A stretch of DNA of 64,000 nt from NCBI RefSeq assembly GCF_003600645.1, contig NZ_CP032482.1, positions 2,852,001 through 2,916,000 on the forward strand, given 5' to 3'. The DNA is from Yersinia rochesterensis (lineage in GTDB: Bacteria; Pseudomonadota; Gammaproteobacteria; Enterobacterales; Enterobacteriaceae). Positions 19,124-29,737 of the stretch are shown here, in pieces. Within the stretch, counting starts at the first letter, position 1; each line of letters begins with the position of its first letter. Both the position numbers and the translations under genes were made by a program. Below the pieces are notes generated by a model. The model did no database searches, had not been told where the DNA came from, and saw only the letters and a program-made list of their open reading frames with translations.

Positions 19124-20278
19124 ATGACCGCCAAAACACGTCAATCCACATTGCAGCCAGGTGTTGCACAGCAAATCTCGACTCGGCTCGCATTTTTTAT
19201 CTCTGGATTAGGGATGGCCGCCTGGGCGCCGTTAGTCCCCTTTGCCAAGGAACGTATTGGTCTGAATGATGCTTCACTGGGTCTACTGTTATTGTGTATT
19301 GGTGTCGGTTCGATGCTCGCAATGCCCTTGACTGGTGTGCTAACCGCCAAATGGGGGTGTCGGGCGGTGATTTTATTGGCTGGGGCGGTTCTGTGTCTTG
19401 ACCTTCCCTTGCTGGTTTTGATGAATACTCCCGTCACGATGGCGTTCGCCTTGTTAGTCTTCGGTGCGGCGATGGGCATAATAGATGTCGCGATGAATAT
19501 TCAGGCGGTCATTGTTGAGAAAGCGAGTGGCCGGGCGATGATGTCCGGCTTCCACGGGTTATTCAGCGTCGGCGGAATTGCTGGCGCGGGCGGTGTGAGC
19601 GCATTATTGTGGCTCGGTTTAAGCCCCCTGACAGCCATTCTTGCCACTGTCGCGTTAATGATTATCTTATTACTGACTGCCAATAAAAACCTGTTACAGG
19701 GCAGCGGAGAGCCACATGATGGCCCCCTCTTTGTCCTCCCTCGTGGATGGGTGATGTTTATCGGCTTTTTATGCTTTGTGATGTTCCTGGCTGAAGGCTC
19801 AATGCTCGACTGGAGTGCAGTCTTCCTGACCACACTGCGCGGTATGGATCCCTCGCAAGCCGGTATGGGTTATGCGGTATTTGCCATTGCCATGACACTG
19901 GGCCGTTTAAATGGTGATCGGATAGTCAACGGATTGGGCCGATACAAGGTATTATTAGGAGGGAGCTTATGTGCAGCAGTGGGGATTATTACCGCGATAA
20001 GCATTGATAACTCAATTGCGGCCCTTATTGGCTTTATGCTCGTGGGGTTAGGCGCATCAAATGTGGTGCCTATCCTGTTTACCGCTGCGGGTAACCAAAC
20101 CGTGATGCCAGCTAATTTAGCCGTCGCATCCATCACCACCATCGGTTATGCCGGTATTCTGGCAGGCCCTGCGGCAATTGGTTTTGTCGCCCAGGTCAGT
20201 AATTTATCGGTCGCTTTTGGCTGCGTGGCGCTGTTGTTGCTGACCGTCACTGCCAGCGCCAGAGCCGTCACGCGCTAA
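19124..20278 (+). CDS. MFS transporter, YbjJ-like
   Basis: This is a major facilitator superfamily protein of about 384 residues when started at the ATG at 19124 (MTAKTRQSTL). The frame is open further upstream, but the residues before this Met do not look like a transporter N-terminus. About 12 hydrophobic segments can be followed, and the sequence (SGLGMAAWAPLVPFAKERIG, GFHGLFSVGGIAGA) resembles the YbjJ group, whose substrate is uncertain. The ribosome binding site before 19124 is weak. The stop codon is 22 bases before rcsD, so the two may be co-transcribed. A substrate cannot be given from sequence. Confidence 0.85.
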   Translation: MTAKTRQSTLQPGVAQQISTRLAFFISGLGMAAWAPLVPFAKERIGLNDASLGLLLLCIGVGSMLAMPLTGVLTAKWGCRAVILLAGAVLCLDLPLLVLMNTPVTMAFALLVFGAAMGIIDVAMNIQAVIVEKASGRAMMSGFHGLFSVGGIAGAGGVSALLWLGLSPLTAILATVALMIILLLTANKNLLQGSGEPHDGPLFVLPRGWVMFIGFLCFVMFLAEGSMLDWSAVFLTTLRGMDPSQAGMGYAVFAIAMTLGRLNGDRIVNGLGRYKVLLGGSLCAAVGIITAISIDNSIAALIGFMLVGLGASNVVPILFTAAGNQTVMPANLAVASITTIGYAGILAGPAAIGFVAQVSNLSVAFGCVALLLLTVTASARAVTR

Positions 20279-20300
20279 CCAAGGGAACTGCATTATCTTT

Positions 20301-22994
20301 ATGCAAAATAACTCGTTATCACCCAGTTCAGCTAACATTACACGGTGTTTCTGGCTGTTTATCGTATTGCTGCTCATCTCGATTGGGCTGTATGGTTACA
20401 ACTATACCAATGCTTACCTGACAGAAAAAAAACACACATTGGCCTATATTGCCACCGGTTTGCAGCAGCGTATTGATGATTATCGTTACCATACCTACCA
20501 AATATACGATTTTGCCAACACCCCAGATATCTCGGATAAGAATATTCTCAACGTCCAAGAAACCCGCCTGCGTCCTGATATTTATTATATTGAAAAGCCA
20601 CGCAAAAAAACTGACGCCGTCATTTTTGGTAATCATAACCCCGCGACACTGCCTATGACTTTGCAGTTGTCGGACTATCTCGACAATCATTGGGGAGCCC
20701 AGAATGATACTTACTCGATGTATTATCTTAATGGTCAGGACAATAGCCTGGTGCTCATTACCACACAGCCGTTAAAAGAAGTTACATCGCGTTTTAAAGA
20801 GAGCTACCTGACCGCTGCTTCAGAGTCTCGGCGTGCAGAAATGCTACAACAGGCCAATACATTAGATGAGCGTGAGAGTTTCTCGCCATTGAGAAAATTA
20901 CGCTTCCAGAATGCTTACTATTTTACTATCCGGACCACCTTTAACCATCCCGGCCATTTGGCCACGGTCATTGCCTTTGATCTGCCAATTAATGACTTAA
21001 TCCCGCCGAATATGGCACGAGCGAACTTTCTCCTCCAACCCGACAATACCCCTATTAATGAAGGTGTGGCACCTGAGGACACCGCCACGGCCAGTGTAGC
21101 GTTAAATGGCTATTGGGTTGAAGTTTCTGCACCACTGGCTAACACCTCACTGAAAATTGTTTATCGTGTTCCTGTTACAGTGTTAGCCATTGATTTATTG
21201 AGGAATAACTTCTGGTTGATCCTGACCAATATTTTACTGTTATTCCTGGCAATCTTAGGGGCCTATTTAGCTCGCCGCCAATTTGTTCGCCCAAGTTCAG
21301 ATATGATTGAGCAATTAGAGGCCCAAAAATTACTGAGTCAGGAAATCATTACCAGCTTACCGCAAGGGCTATTAGTCTATAACTTCAGCAATAATGCCGT
21401 TGTCGCCAGTAATCAGATAGCTGATAACCTGATGCCGCACCTTAACCTGCAAAAAATTGCTCACATGGCGGAACAACACCATGGGGTAATTCAGGGCACC
21501 GTGAACAATGAAGTTTACGAAATCCGAATATTCCGCAGCCAGTTTTCGCCCGAAACCTACCTGTTCTTGCTTCATGATCAAGATAAAGAAGTCTTGGTCA
21601 ATAAACGCCTGCAACAAGCAAGGCGGGAATATGACAAAAGTCTTCAAGCGCGTAAGCTTATGTTGCATAACCTTGGGATTGAACTGAATCAGCCCCTAAC
21701 TAGCCTCCATCAGACGGCTAAAGCATTACAAAACACCGCTGACTTAGCACTGCGATATGAACTGGCGGCTAAATTAGTAGAACAATCTGAAAGTATTATT
21801 GAGCTGGTTGATAATATTACCCTGCTTACTCGCCTGGAAACCCAAGACTGGCAACCTGAACAACATAGTTTCTCCCTGTCAGCATTAATCGATGGCCTCC
21901 TGCTGGAGATCCTCCCAGCGATTAATCAGAAAGGTTTAACTCTGTTTAATCACTATCTTGTTGATCTTGAGCAAAATTATATAGGCGATGAAAAAGTATT
22001 ACGGAAAATACTTTCATTACTGCTGCATTATTCTGTTATTACGACGGCTTACGGCAAGATTACCCTTAATGTCGGCCATGAACCTGGACATCCAGAACAA
22101 CTGATTATCCAAATAACCGATACCGGCGCAGGTATTTCTGATGAAGAGATTAGTAATCTTAATTATCCTTTCCTCAGCCAAACATTGGCCGACAGATACA
22201 ATCACAGCTCGGGGTTAACCTTCTTTTTATGTAACCAATTATGTAAGAAATTAAATGGCCAATTAGAGATCCGTAGCAAAGTTGATATAGGTACTCGTTA
22301 TACAATCCGAGTTACTATTGCTATCCAAAATGAGCAAGAGGAGGAGCAAGAGAAATTATTGGATGGTGTGACGGTATTATTAGATATAACGTCGGAAGAA
22401 GTGCGTTCTATCATCACAACATTATTGAATTCATTCGGCGCTAACTGCATCATTGTTGATGACCGCTTGCCGGGACGAGACTATGATGTAACCGTGACAG
22501 ATAACCCACAACACTATGATAAATTTACCTTATTACTGGCACCTGACGAAATAGGAATACAACAGTTGCAGGATAATTATATTCGGGTAAATTATAATTT
22601 AGGTAGTGCAGTCATTGATGCAATATTATTATTAATTGAACAGCAAATTTTATCAGACGAATCCAACTATGAGTCTGAATCCATTGCTGATGGTGATATA
22701 AACACATACAAACAACAACTAAAGTCCAGTGACTATTATTCCTTATTTGTTGAGACAGTACCGGTAGATCTGAAGAAACTGTATACTGAACTTCAGCAAC
22801 GTGATTTCATATCGCTTTCGCAGACCGCGCATCGATTGAAAGGCGTATTTGCTATGTTGAACTTGCATCTCGGCAAACAACTATGTGAAATATTAGAACA
22901 GCATATCGCAGATGGCGATCGGTTGAAGATCGAAAATAGCATCAGTCAAATTGATTCTTTCGTCACCAGACTGTTGCAGCAAGGTAACCCATAA
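20301..22994 (+). CDS. rcsD: RcsD phosphotransfer protein of the Rcs phosphorelay
   Basis: This 897-residue inner-membrane protein passes phosphate from RcsC to RcsB. Membrane segments lie at about residues 13-33 and 300-323, flanking a periplasmic domain. They are followed by a histidine-kinase-like region with a degenerate catalytic core and, near the C-terminus, an HPt domain with the phospho-accepting His in AHRLKGVFAML. The length matches E. coli RcsD (890), and the start region, including YTNAYLTEKK, aligns well with it. The stop is 2 bases before the rcsB start, so the pair is translationally linked. Confidence 0.95.
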   Translation: MQNNSLSPSSANITRCFWLFIVLLLISIGLYGYNYTNAYLTEKKHTLAYIATGLQQRIDDYRYHTYQIYDFANTPDISDKNILNVQETRLRPDIYYIEKPRKKTDAVIFGNHNPATLPMTLQLSDYLDNHWGAQNDTYSMYYLNGQDNSLVLITTQPLKEVTSRFKESYLTAASESRRAEMLQQANTLDERESFSPLRKLRFQNAYYFTIRTTFNHPGHLATVIAFDLPINDLIPPNMARANFLLQPDNTPINEGVAPEDTATASVALNGYWVEVSAPLANTSLKIVYRVPVTVLAIDLLRNNFWLILTNILLLFLAILGAYLARRQFVRPSSDMIEQLEAQKLLSQEIITSLPQGLLVYNFSNNAVVASNQIADNLMPHLNLQKIAHMAEQHHGVIQGTVNNEVYEIRIFRSQFSPETYLFLLHDQDKEVLVNKRLQQARREYDKSLQARKLMLHNLGIELNQPLTSLHQTAKALQNTADLALRYELAAKLVEQSESIIELVDNITLLTRLETQDWQPEQHSFSLSALIDGLLLEILPAINQKGLTLFNHYLVDLEQNYIGDEKVLRKILSLLLHYSVITTAYGKITLNVGHEPGHPEQLIIQITDTGAGISDEEISNLNYPFLSQTLADRYNHSSGLTFFLCNQLCKKLNGQLEIRSKVDIGTRYTIRVTIAIQNEQEEEQEKLLDGVTVLLDITSEEVRSIITTLLNSFGANCIIVDDRLPGRDYDVTVTDNPQHYDKFTLLLAPDEIGIQQLQDNYIRVNYNLGSAVIDAILLLIEQQILSDESNYESESIADGDINTYKQQLKSSDYYSLFVETVPVDLKKLYTELQQRDFISLSQTAHRLKGVFAMLNLHLGKQLCEILEQHIADGDRLKIENSISQIDSFVTRLLQQGNP

Positions 22995-22996
22995 CC

Positions 22997-23644
22997 ATGA
23001 ACAACCTTAATGTAATTATTGCTGATGACCATCCAATTGTTTTGTTTGGCATCCGAAAATCGCTCGAACAAATTGAGTGGGTAAATGTTGTTGGGGAGTT
23101 TGAAGACTCAACAGCGCTTATTAATAATTTGTCTAAGCTTGATGCCAACGTGCTAATTACCGACCTCTCCATGCCTGGAGATAAGTACGGTGATGGCATC
23201 ACATTGATAAAATATATAAAACGACATTACCCGGATTTAGCCATAATTGTACTAACGATGAATAATAACCCGGCTATTCTCAGTTCAGTTTTGGACTTGG
23301 ACATTGACGGGATTGTATTAAAACAAGGTGCTCCCGCTGATTTACCTAAGGCTTTGGCAGCATTACAGAAAGGGAAAAAATTCACTCCTGAAAGTGTGGC
23401 CAAACTGCTGGAGAAAATCAGCGCTAATGGCTACGGTGATAAACGTTTATCACCGAAAGAAAGTGAGGTTTTACGGTTATTTGCTGAAGGTTTCCTGGTT
23501 ACTGAGATTGCCAGAAAACTTAATCGCAGCATTAAAACTATCAGCAGCCAGAAAAAGTCGGCGATGCTGAAACTGGGCGTGGATAATGATATTGCCCTGT
23601 TAAACTACCTTTCATCTGTCACTATTGGACAAGATAAAGAATAA
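22997..23644 (+). CDS. rcsB: RcsB response regulator
   Basis: This 215-residue regulator is the DNA-binding output of the Rcs envelope-stress system, acting as a homodimer or with partners such as RcsA. The receiver domain has the acidic pair D10/D11, the phosphorylated Asp at residue 56 (LITDLSMPG) and Lys109. The C-terminal LuxR-type helix-turn-helix is LSPKESEVLRLFAEGFLVTE and the following helix IKTISSQKKSAM. Length and residues match the E. coli protein closely. It directly follows rcsD and is followed by a terminator. Confidence 0.98.
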   Translation: MNNLNVIIADDHPIVLFGIRKSLEQIEWVNVVGEFEDSTALINNLSKLDANVLITDLSMPGDKYGDGITLIKYIKRHYPDLAIIVLTMNNNPAILSSVLDLDIDGIVLKQGAPADLPKALAALQKGKKFTPESVAKLLEKISANGYGDKRLSPKESEVLRLFAEGFLVTEIARKLNRSIKTISSQKKSAMLKLGVDNDIALLNYLSSVTIGQDKE

Positions 23645-23656
23645 CTTCTGTTCCCC

Positions 23657-23690
23657 AACCCGGCATTGCTCAGCAGCGCCGGGTTTATTA
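23657..23690 (+). terminator. Rho-independent terminator after rcsDB
   Basis: AACCCGGC (23657-23664) pairs with GCCGGGTT (23678-23685), followed by a T-rich stretch TTATTATCC. It lies 13 bases after the rcsB stop codon. Confidence 0.8.
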
Positions 23691-23738
23691 TCCCTTTCAT
23701 ATTTGAAACTACAACTTCAAGCTCGACACCATAAGCCA

Positions 23739-23876
23739 AAGTAATTGGAGTTGCAGGTAGGTAGCCAAGGAGCAAATCCCAATGAGCCTATTTATTTTAA
23801 GGTCAATGGCTAGTAAGTGATTTGGGTGAGCGAGTGTAGCTAACAACCCTACAGCTTCAAGTACAAAGGCTTTAAC
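23739..23876 (+). repeat. Degenerate ERIC element between rcsB and rcsC
   Basis: The stretch contains recognisable ERIC parts in order: GGAGTTGCAGG, AATCCCAATGAGC, AGTAAGTGATTTGGGTGAGCGAG, and an end resembling CAGCTTCAAGTACAAAGG. It has extra bases in the centre and is more diverged than the other ERICs. Its right end reaches the rcsC stop codon (23872-23874). Confidence 0.75.
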
Positions 23877-26739
23877 GGGTTTTTCGCACCTTATCGCCAT
23901 AATATCGCAGCATCTGGCGCAAAGTATCCAATGTGACTGGCTTAGATAAACAGTTATCCATACCGGCTTCAATACAGCGCTGTTTACCTTCCGCCAATGC
24001 ATTGGCAGTGACACCGATTACTGGGAAATTATGATTCAGTTGCCGCAAGCGCTGTGTCAGACGATAACCATCCATATTCGGCATATTCACATCAGTCAGC
24101 ACAATATCAACTCTATTGGCACTCAACACTGCCAAAGCATCCAACCCATCATTCGCCGTTATGACCCGATAACCTAAGGTCGTCAGCTGATCAGCCAATA
24201 ACCGCCGATTAATCGGATGGTCATCCACCACTAGGATTTGCAGATCATCATTATCATCCTGATTGGTTTTCACTGGTGGTAACGCAAGTGGTGCTTCTTC
24301 AACTAGTTGCGGTTCCAGCAATATACGGTCCAATAACGGGATAATTTCCAGCAATGTGGCGGTACTCAATAGCCAATAACCGGGCCGTGTTTCTTGTGGC
24401 AAACCAATATGATCAATGGATATCTGAATCCAGGTCGATAATGGCGCGTTTATTTGTGGCAAGTAATCACAAATAAGCACTTGATCCTGTAGCGTTTGCT
24501 CATTGCTATAGCGTTGAATAGTGGCACCGAAATGGCTTAAAAGATCGAGTAAATAGCTTTCCAAGCGGGCATTGCGAATATCCAACCACAATATTTTTCC
24601 TTGCCAGCGATCACTCTCCGGCAAAACTGCATTTTGGGCCTGATACTGATTTTCTTTCAAATACAAAGGAATACGAATAGCAAAAATGCTGCCTATTCCC
24701 AGTTCAGAAACCACCTCGACATCGCCGTCCATCAAGTTGATCAATTTCTCACAAATTGCCAACCCTAAACCGGTTCCTTGGAAATGGCGCTGCACCCCGG
24801 TTCCTACCTGGAAGAAAGGATCAAATAACTGATTTATCTCACGTGAGTTAATACCCACACCGGTATCCCGCACACGGAATTCCAGATAATAACCGCGCAC
24901 CCTGACTTGCAAAATAATGCAGCCAGTATCGGTAAATTTAATAGCGTTATTCAGCAAGTTAGAAATAACTTGTTGCAGACGAACTGCATCACCCACCATC
25001 ATCCGTGGAACATTCGGTTCAATAAAACAGTACAAACCTAAGCGCTTCTTCACCACCAGCGGTAAATAGTTCGCCGTGATATGTGTTATTACCTCGACAG
25101 TAGAAAATTCGCTCGGCTCAATTTTCAGTTGCTCAGATTCTATTTTAGAGAAATCGAGAATATCACTGATAATTTTGAGTAGTAGTCCGGACGAATTGTT
25201 CATTGCTGTCACCAGCCGGTCAACCCCCTGTGGTAACTCTTTAGTTTGTAATAAATCGAGATTGCCGATAATGCCATACAATGGGGTGCGCAGCTCGTGA
25301 CTGACGGTCGCCAAAAACATGGATTTCGATTGGCTGGCCTGCTCTGCCGCCGCCGCCATTTCCTGCAATGACTCTTCCATTTTCACTCGTGAACTGACAT
25401 CCACCAGCACACAAATCGCCACATTTTCATTACGATAGCGGGAGTGAACAAAGCTGATTTGTAGATTGTTATTATTACTGGTCATCACATCAACAAAGTT
25501 TGCCTGCTGCTCACAAATAATGCGGGTAATACGTTCACGATCCTCATTTGTCAGTAAATTAATATAGTTATGCGCTAGTTCGTTACTGAGGATATTGGTG
25601 CCATCGCTAATGCGTAATATAGAAATACCCACCGGCGCAGAAGCAACAATTTTACGGTTAAATTGTTCATGTTCTTCCAGCCGCAAAGCATTATCTTCAG
25701 CCGGATGGAACATTTTCCGTTCAAATAACCAGGCCAGAGTGAATATCACCACAGCAGATAATGCATTCAGCAATAATGCATTAAAAATTAATAGCTTGAA
25801 TATGTCTATTATGGTTCTGACCGGCAAGGAATAAGCAATACTGAGAGGGGACGGCAGTAAGTTCTTTTTCAGAATCAGATAATTATAATCATCTACATAA
25901 CCGAAATAAGAGGCTGAATCAGGATAATCATCCAACATTGAAGCGTAGCGCTCCCCAGTTGCCAGGCGCAATACAGGCTCATTACTTTCATCCAGCAAAG
26001 TCACACCAACGGGTAATGGTCCAGGAGAGATGAAATCCTCCAGCCGGATAGTCTGTTCTGTCCCCACCAATGCTTCTAATTTATTCCCCACATAAAGCGG
26101 GCTTAGCACATATAAAGTGCCAATTTCAGGCCGCACACCGGGAACAACCCAATACAGTGGGCTGTCTTTATCCTGATTATTTACCTCACGATATTTTGCA
26201 ATGTGTTCATTCAAAGACTTGAGCAGACTCTCTTGATCCATCGGAACATTTCGAATGTCGAAATCCACCATACACATGGTGTCGCTGCCAATAAAAAATA
26301 TCCGATTAAGGTCATAGGCGGCTGCAAAATTCTCTTTCCAATACAAGATAAGGTTGCTGAGAGAATCTAATGATGAGTGACGGGATGCATTAAGTGTGGT
26401 GCAATCGGCCGCTGAATTAAGTGGGTAATATTTGGGCGTAGCGTTATTTTTAATAAATGCGCCAGCCGCGATATCACTGCTCGCTGTATTGTGGTTTAAC
26501 CTGTTTTCCGCCATATATTTGATATCACGGATAATATCGGAAGAATGGCGAATGTAACTCTGTGCTAAATCGAAGTTAGTATTATATTCCTGACGAATAT
26601 CAGATTTTTTCTCGTTAAGGATGTTCAGGATATAAAAAGTGGTCAGCAGTGCGCCAAGAGACCATAACATGACGGCCAATACCCGAAATAGGTAACGGGA
26701 GATTTTCAGTGTCGTGCGAAATGAAGAAAGATATTTCAA
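23872..26739 (-). CDS. rcsC: RcsC hybrid sensor histidine kinase
   Basis: This 955-residue inner-membrane sensor starts the Rcs phosphorelay. It has two membrane segments (about residues 20-40 and 313-335) around a periplasmic domain, a linker, the H box (ATVSHELRTPLYG), the ATP-binding domain (DTGVGI and GTGLGL motifs), a receiver-like RcsC-specific domain, and a C-terminal receiver with DVNMPNMDGYRLT carrying the phospho-accepting Asp. Length matches E. coli RcsC (about 949). The start appears to be a TTG codon (26737-26739, giving MKYLSSFRTT); no good ATG aligns with the E. coli N-terminus. It is convergent with rcsDB, as in E. coli. The ERIC element abuts its 3' end. Confidence 0.96.
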   Translation of the reverse strand: MKYLSSFRTTLKISRYLFRVLAVMLWSLGALLTTFYILNILNEKKSDIRQEYNTNFDLAQSYIRHSSDIIRDIKYMAENRLNHNTASSDIAAGAFIKNNATPKYYPLNSAADCTTLNASRHSSLDSLSNLILYWKENFAAAYDLNRIFFIGSDTMCMVDFDIRNVPMDQESLLKSLNEHIAKYREVNNQDKDSPLYWVVPGVRPEIGTLYVLSPLYVGNKLEALVGTEQTIRLEDFISPGPLPVGVTLLDESNEPVLRLATGERYASMLDDYPDSASYFGYVDDYNYLILKKNLLPSPLSIAYSLPVRTIIDIFKLLIFNALLLNALSAVVIFTLAWLFERKMFHPAEDNALRLEEHEQFNRKIVASAPVGISILRISDGTNILSNELAHNYINLLTNEDRERITRIICEQQANFVDVMTSNNNNLQISFVHSRYRNENVAICVLVDVSSRVKMEESLQEMAAAAEQASQSKSMFLATVSHELRTPLYGIIGNLDLLQTKELPQGVDRLVTAMNNSSGLLLKIISDILDFSKIESEQLKIEPSEFSTVEVITHITANYLPLVVKKRLGLYCFIEPNVPRMMVGDAVRLQQVISNLLNNAIKFTDTGCIILQVRVRGYYLEFRVRDTGVGINSREINQLFDPFFQVGTGVQRHFQGTGLGLAICEKLINLMDGDVEVVSELGIGSIFAIRIPLYLKENQYQAQNAVLPESDRWQGKILWLDIRNARLESYLLDLLSHFGATIQRYSNEQTLQDQVLICDYLPQINAPLSTWIQISIDHIGLPQETRPGYWLLSTATLLEIIPLLDRILLEPQLVEEAPLALPPVKTNQDDNDDLQILVVDDHPINRRLLADQLTTLGYRVITANDGLDALAVLSANRVDIVLTDVNMPNMDGYRLTQRLRQLNHNFPVIGVTANALAEGKQRCIEAGMDNCLSKPVTLDTLRQMLRYYGDKVRKTR

Positions 26740-26808
26740 TCTGATACCATGGTGAAAGCATCGCCTGGCAGGCTGCGTGGTCTACAGAATACACTACCCA
26801 TGACGCAT

Positions 26809-26834
26809 AAAAAAGCCAGCTCGTAAGCTGGCTC
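26809..26834 (-). terminator. Rho-independent terminator of gyrA
   Basis: On the minus strand AGCCAGC and GCTGGCT form a 7-bp stem with a 6-base loop, followed by six T residues (26809-26814 on the plus strand are A). It lies between gyrA and rcsC and separates their transcripts. Confidence 0.9.
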
Positions 26835-26868
26835 TTGGTTTTGACAATGAATCAGTATCAACAACGCA

Positions 26869-29535
26869 TTATACGTTGTCGTCCTCGTCTTCACCGTCTT
26901 CTGCTTCGTCAGCAACATCTTCATCTTCCGGTGTGTTCAGCGCAGTCTCTTCTTCACTGCCCTCTTCACCTTCTAATGATTCGCCATCAAGGATTTCATC
27001 GTCCTCTTCCGGCTCTGCAACACGTTGCAGACCGACGACATGTTCGTCTTCAGCGGTACGGATCAGTGTCACACCCTGGGTATTTCGGCCCACGACGCTC
27101 ACTTCAGATACGCGGGTACGCACCAATGTACCGGCATCGGTGATCATCATGATCTGGTCGGTCGGTGCCACTTGCACAGCCCCAACAACCTTACCATTAC
27201 GTTCACTGACTTTAATGGAGATAACCCCCTGAGTCGCACGCGACTTAGTTGGATATTCTTCCACTGCGGTACGTTTACCATAACCGTTTTCAGTCACTGT
27301 CAGGATTTCACCATCACCTCGTGGGATGATAAGAGAAATAACCCGATCGTCGCCATTGAGGTTGATACCACGTACACCGGTCGCAGTACGGCCCATAGAA
27401 CGAACCTGCGATTCAGGGAAGCGAACCACTTTACCCAATGCGGAGAACAGCATCACTTCATTGCTGCCATCGGTCAGATCGACACCGATCAGCTCATCGC
27501 CTTCATTCAGGTTGACGGCAATAATACCGGCACTGCGTGGGCGACTGAACTCGGTCAGCGCAGTTTTCTTCACAGTACCGCTGGCGGTAGCCATAAAGAT
27601 GTGACGGCCTTCTTCATATTCCCGCACTGGCAGAATGGCGGTGATTCGCTCATTTGGCTCAAGCGGCAATAAGTTGACGATCGGACGACCACGCGCCCCA
27701 CGGCTAGCTTCCGGCAACTGATAGACTTTCATCCAATAGAGGCGGCCACGGCTGGAGAAGCACAAAATAGTATCGTGGGTATTGGCGACCAGCAGGCGAT
27801 CAATGAAGTCTTCTTCTTTGATACGGGCAGCTGACTTACCTTTACCACCGCGACGCTGAGCTTCGTAATCAGTCAGAGGTTGATATTTGACATAACCCTG
27901 ATGGGACAGTGTCACAACCACATCTTCCTGATTAATCAGGTCTTCGATATTAATGTCAGAGGTGTTCGCAGTGATTTCTGTACGACGCGCATCATTATAT
28001 AGCTCTTTAATAGCCACTAACTCTTCGCGGATAACTTCCATCAAGCGCTCTGGGTTTTCCAGAATAAAGATCAACTCACCAATGACGGTCAGTAGCTCTT
28101 TATACTCATCCAGCAGTTTTTCATGCTCCAAACCGGTCAGTTTCTGCAAACGCAGATCCAAAATGGCCTGAGCTTGCTGCTCGGTGAGATAATACTTGCC
28201 GTCGCGGATCCCGAACTCTTCTTCCAGCCATTCAGGGCGGGCAGCATCATCACCGGCACGTTCCAGCATCGACGCGACGTTGCCTAATTCCCATGGGCTG
28301 GCAATCAGGCCAGCTTTCGCTTCGGCTGGTGTTGCCGCACGGCGAATCAATTCGATAATCGGATCGATGTTAGCCAATGCAATGGCCAGCGCTTCAAGGA
28401 TATGCGCGCGGTCACGTGCTTTACGCAGTTCAAAAATAGTCCGGCGCGTTACCACTTCACGGCGGTGGCGAACAAAGGCGACCAGGATGTCTTTCAGGTT
28501 AAGCAATTTAGGCTGCCCTTGAGACAGAGCCACCATATTGATACCGAAAGTCACCTGCAATTGCGTCAGAGAGTAGAGGTTATTCAGCACCACTTCCCCG
28601 ACCGCATCGCGTTTGATTTCAATCACGATGCGCATGCCGTCTTTATCAGACTCATCACGCAATGCACTGATGCCTTCAACGCGTTTTTCTTTGACCAGCT
28701 CGGCTATCTTTTCAATCAACCGCGCTTTGTTCACCTGATACGGGATCTCGTGAACAATAATGGTTTCACGGCCAGTTTTAGCATCAGCTTCGACTTCAGC
28801 ACGGGCGCGAACATAAATCTTGCCGCGACCGGTACGATAAGCTTCTTCAATACCACGGCGACCATTGATAATCGCAGCGGTTGGAAAATCTGGCCCAGGG
28901 ATGTACTCCATCAACCCTTCAATGGTGATGTTTTCATCTTCGATATAGGCCAGGCAGCCATCAATAACCTCAGAAAGGTTATGCGGCGGAATATTGGTTG
29001 CCATCCCGACGGCAATACCTGACGAGCCGTTAACCAGCAAGTTAGGAATTTTGGTCGGCATTACGGCAGGAATTTGCTCCGTACCGTCATAGTTAGGCAC
29101 GAAGTCGACGGTATCTTTTTCTAAATCCGCTAACAACTCGTGAGCAATTTTAGACATACGGATTTCGGTATAACGCATCGCCGCGGCGGAGTCGCCATCA
29201 ACGGAACCGAAGTTTCCCTGCCCATCCACCAGCATATAGCGCAGTGAGAACGGCTGAGCCATACGCACGATAGTGTCGTAGACCGCGCTGTCACCATGCG
29301 GGTGATATTTACCGATAACGTCCCCGACTACACGGGCCGATTTTTTGTATGGTTTATTCCAGTCATTACCCAGTACATTCATCGCAAACAGTACGCGACG
29401 GTGAACGGGCTTCAGTCCATCCCGGACATCTGGTAATGCACGTCCGACAATAACGGACATCGCGTAATCCAGATAGGAGCTTTTCAGCTCTTCCTCGATG
29501 TTGACCGGTGTTATTTCTCTGGCAAGGTCGCTCAT
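26869..29535 (-). CDS. gyrA: DNA gyrase subunit A
   Basis: This 888-residue subunit cuts and rejoins DNA in gyrase, the enzyme that introduces negative supercoils. The catalytic Tyr122 lies in [13 protein letters not shown]. The quinolone-resistance region carries Ser83 and Asp87, the susceptible wild-type residues. The GyrA box is present as QRRGGKG, and the C-terminal pinwheel repeats are followed by a very acidic tail of about 45 residues, somewhat longer than in E. coli (875 residues in total). A GAGGG site precedes the ATG, and a terminator follows the gene. Confidence 0.99.
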   Translation of the reverse strand: MSDLAREITPVNIEEELKSSYLDYAMSVIVGRALPDVRDGLKPVHRRVLFAMNVLGNDWNKPYKKSARVVGDVIGKYHPHGDSAVYDTIVRMAQPFSLRYMLVDGQGNFGSVDGDSAAAMRYTEIRMSKIAHELLADLEKDTVDFVPNYDGTEQIPAVMPTKIPNLLVNGSSGIAVGMATNIPPHNLSEVIDGCLAYIEDENITIEGLMEYIPGPDFPTAAIINGRRGIEEAYRTGRGKIYVRARAEVEADAKTGRETIIVHEIPYQVNKARLIEKIAELVKEKRVEGISALRDESDKDGMRIVIEIKRDAVGEVVLNNLYSLTQLQVTFGINMVALSQGQPKLLNLKDILVAFVRHRREVVTRRTIFELRKARDRAHILEALAIALANIDPIIELIRRAATPAEAKAGLIASPWELGNVASMLERAGDDAARPEWLEEEFGIRDGKYYLTEQQAQAILDLRLQKLTGLEHEKLLDEYKELLTVIGELIFILENPERLMEVIREELVAIKELYNDARRTEITANTSDINIEDLINQEDVVVTLSHQGYVKYQPLTDYEAQRRGGKGKSAARIKEEDFIDRLLVANTHDTILCFSSRGRLYWMKVYQLPEASRGARGRPIVNLLPLEPNERITAILPVREYEEGRHIFMATASGTVKKTALTEFSRPRSAGIIAVNLNEGDELIGVDLTDGSNEVMLFSALGKVVRFPESQVRSMGRTATGVRGINLNGDDRVISLIIPRGDGEILTVTENGYGKRTAVEEYPTKSRATQGVISIKVSERNGKVVGAVQVAPTDQIMMITDAGTLVRTRVSEVSVVGRNTQGVTLIRTAEDEHVVGLQRVAEPEEDDEILDGESLEGEEGSEEETALNTPEDEDVADEAEDGEDEDDNV

Positions 29536-29737
29536 TGAGCCGCTATCCCTCTACTAATTACCGGATTTAAAGGTACGAAACTATATCACAAAACCCTGAT
29601 TTTGGCGAAACTACATAATGATTGTCGAAACTACTATTACTGCATATCGCCGCATGCACGCCTTATAGACAAAACTGCGCCAATTGACGGGGAATATGTA
29701 TAATCTGCGCAAAGATATAAAACAGAGAGAACTCGCC

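Noticed and set aside
26876..29022. Plus-strand open frames opposite gyrA
   Set aside because: gyrA is unmistakable on the minus strand and these are its antisense frames.
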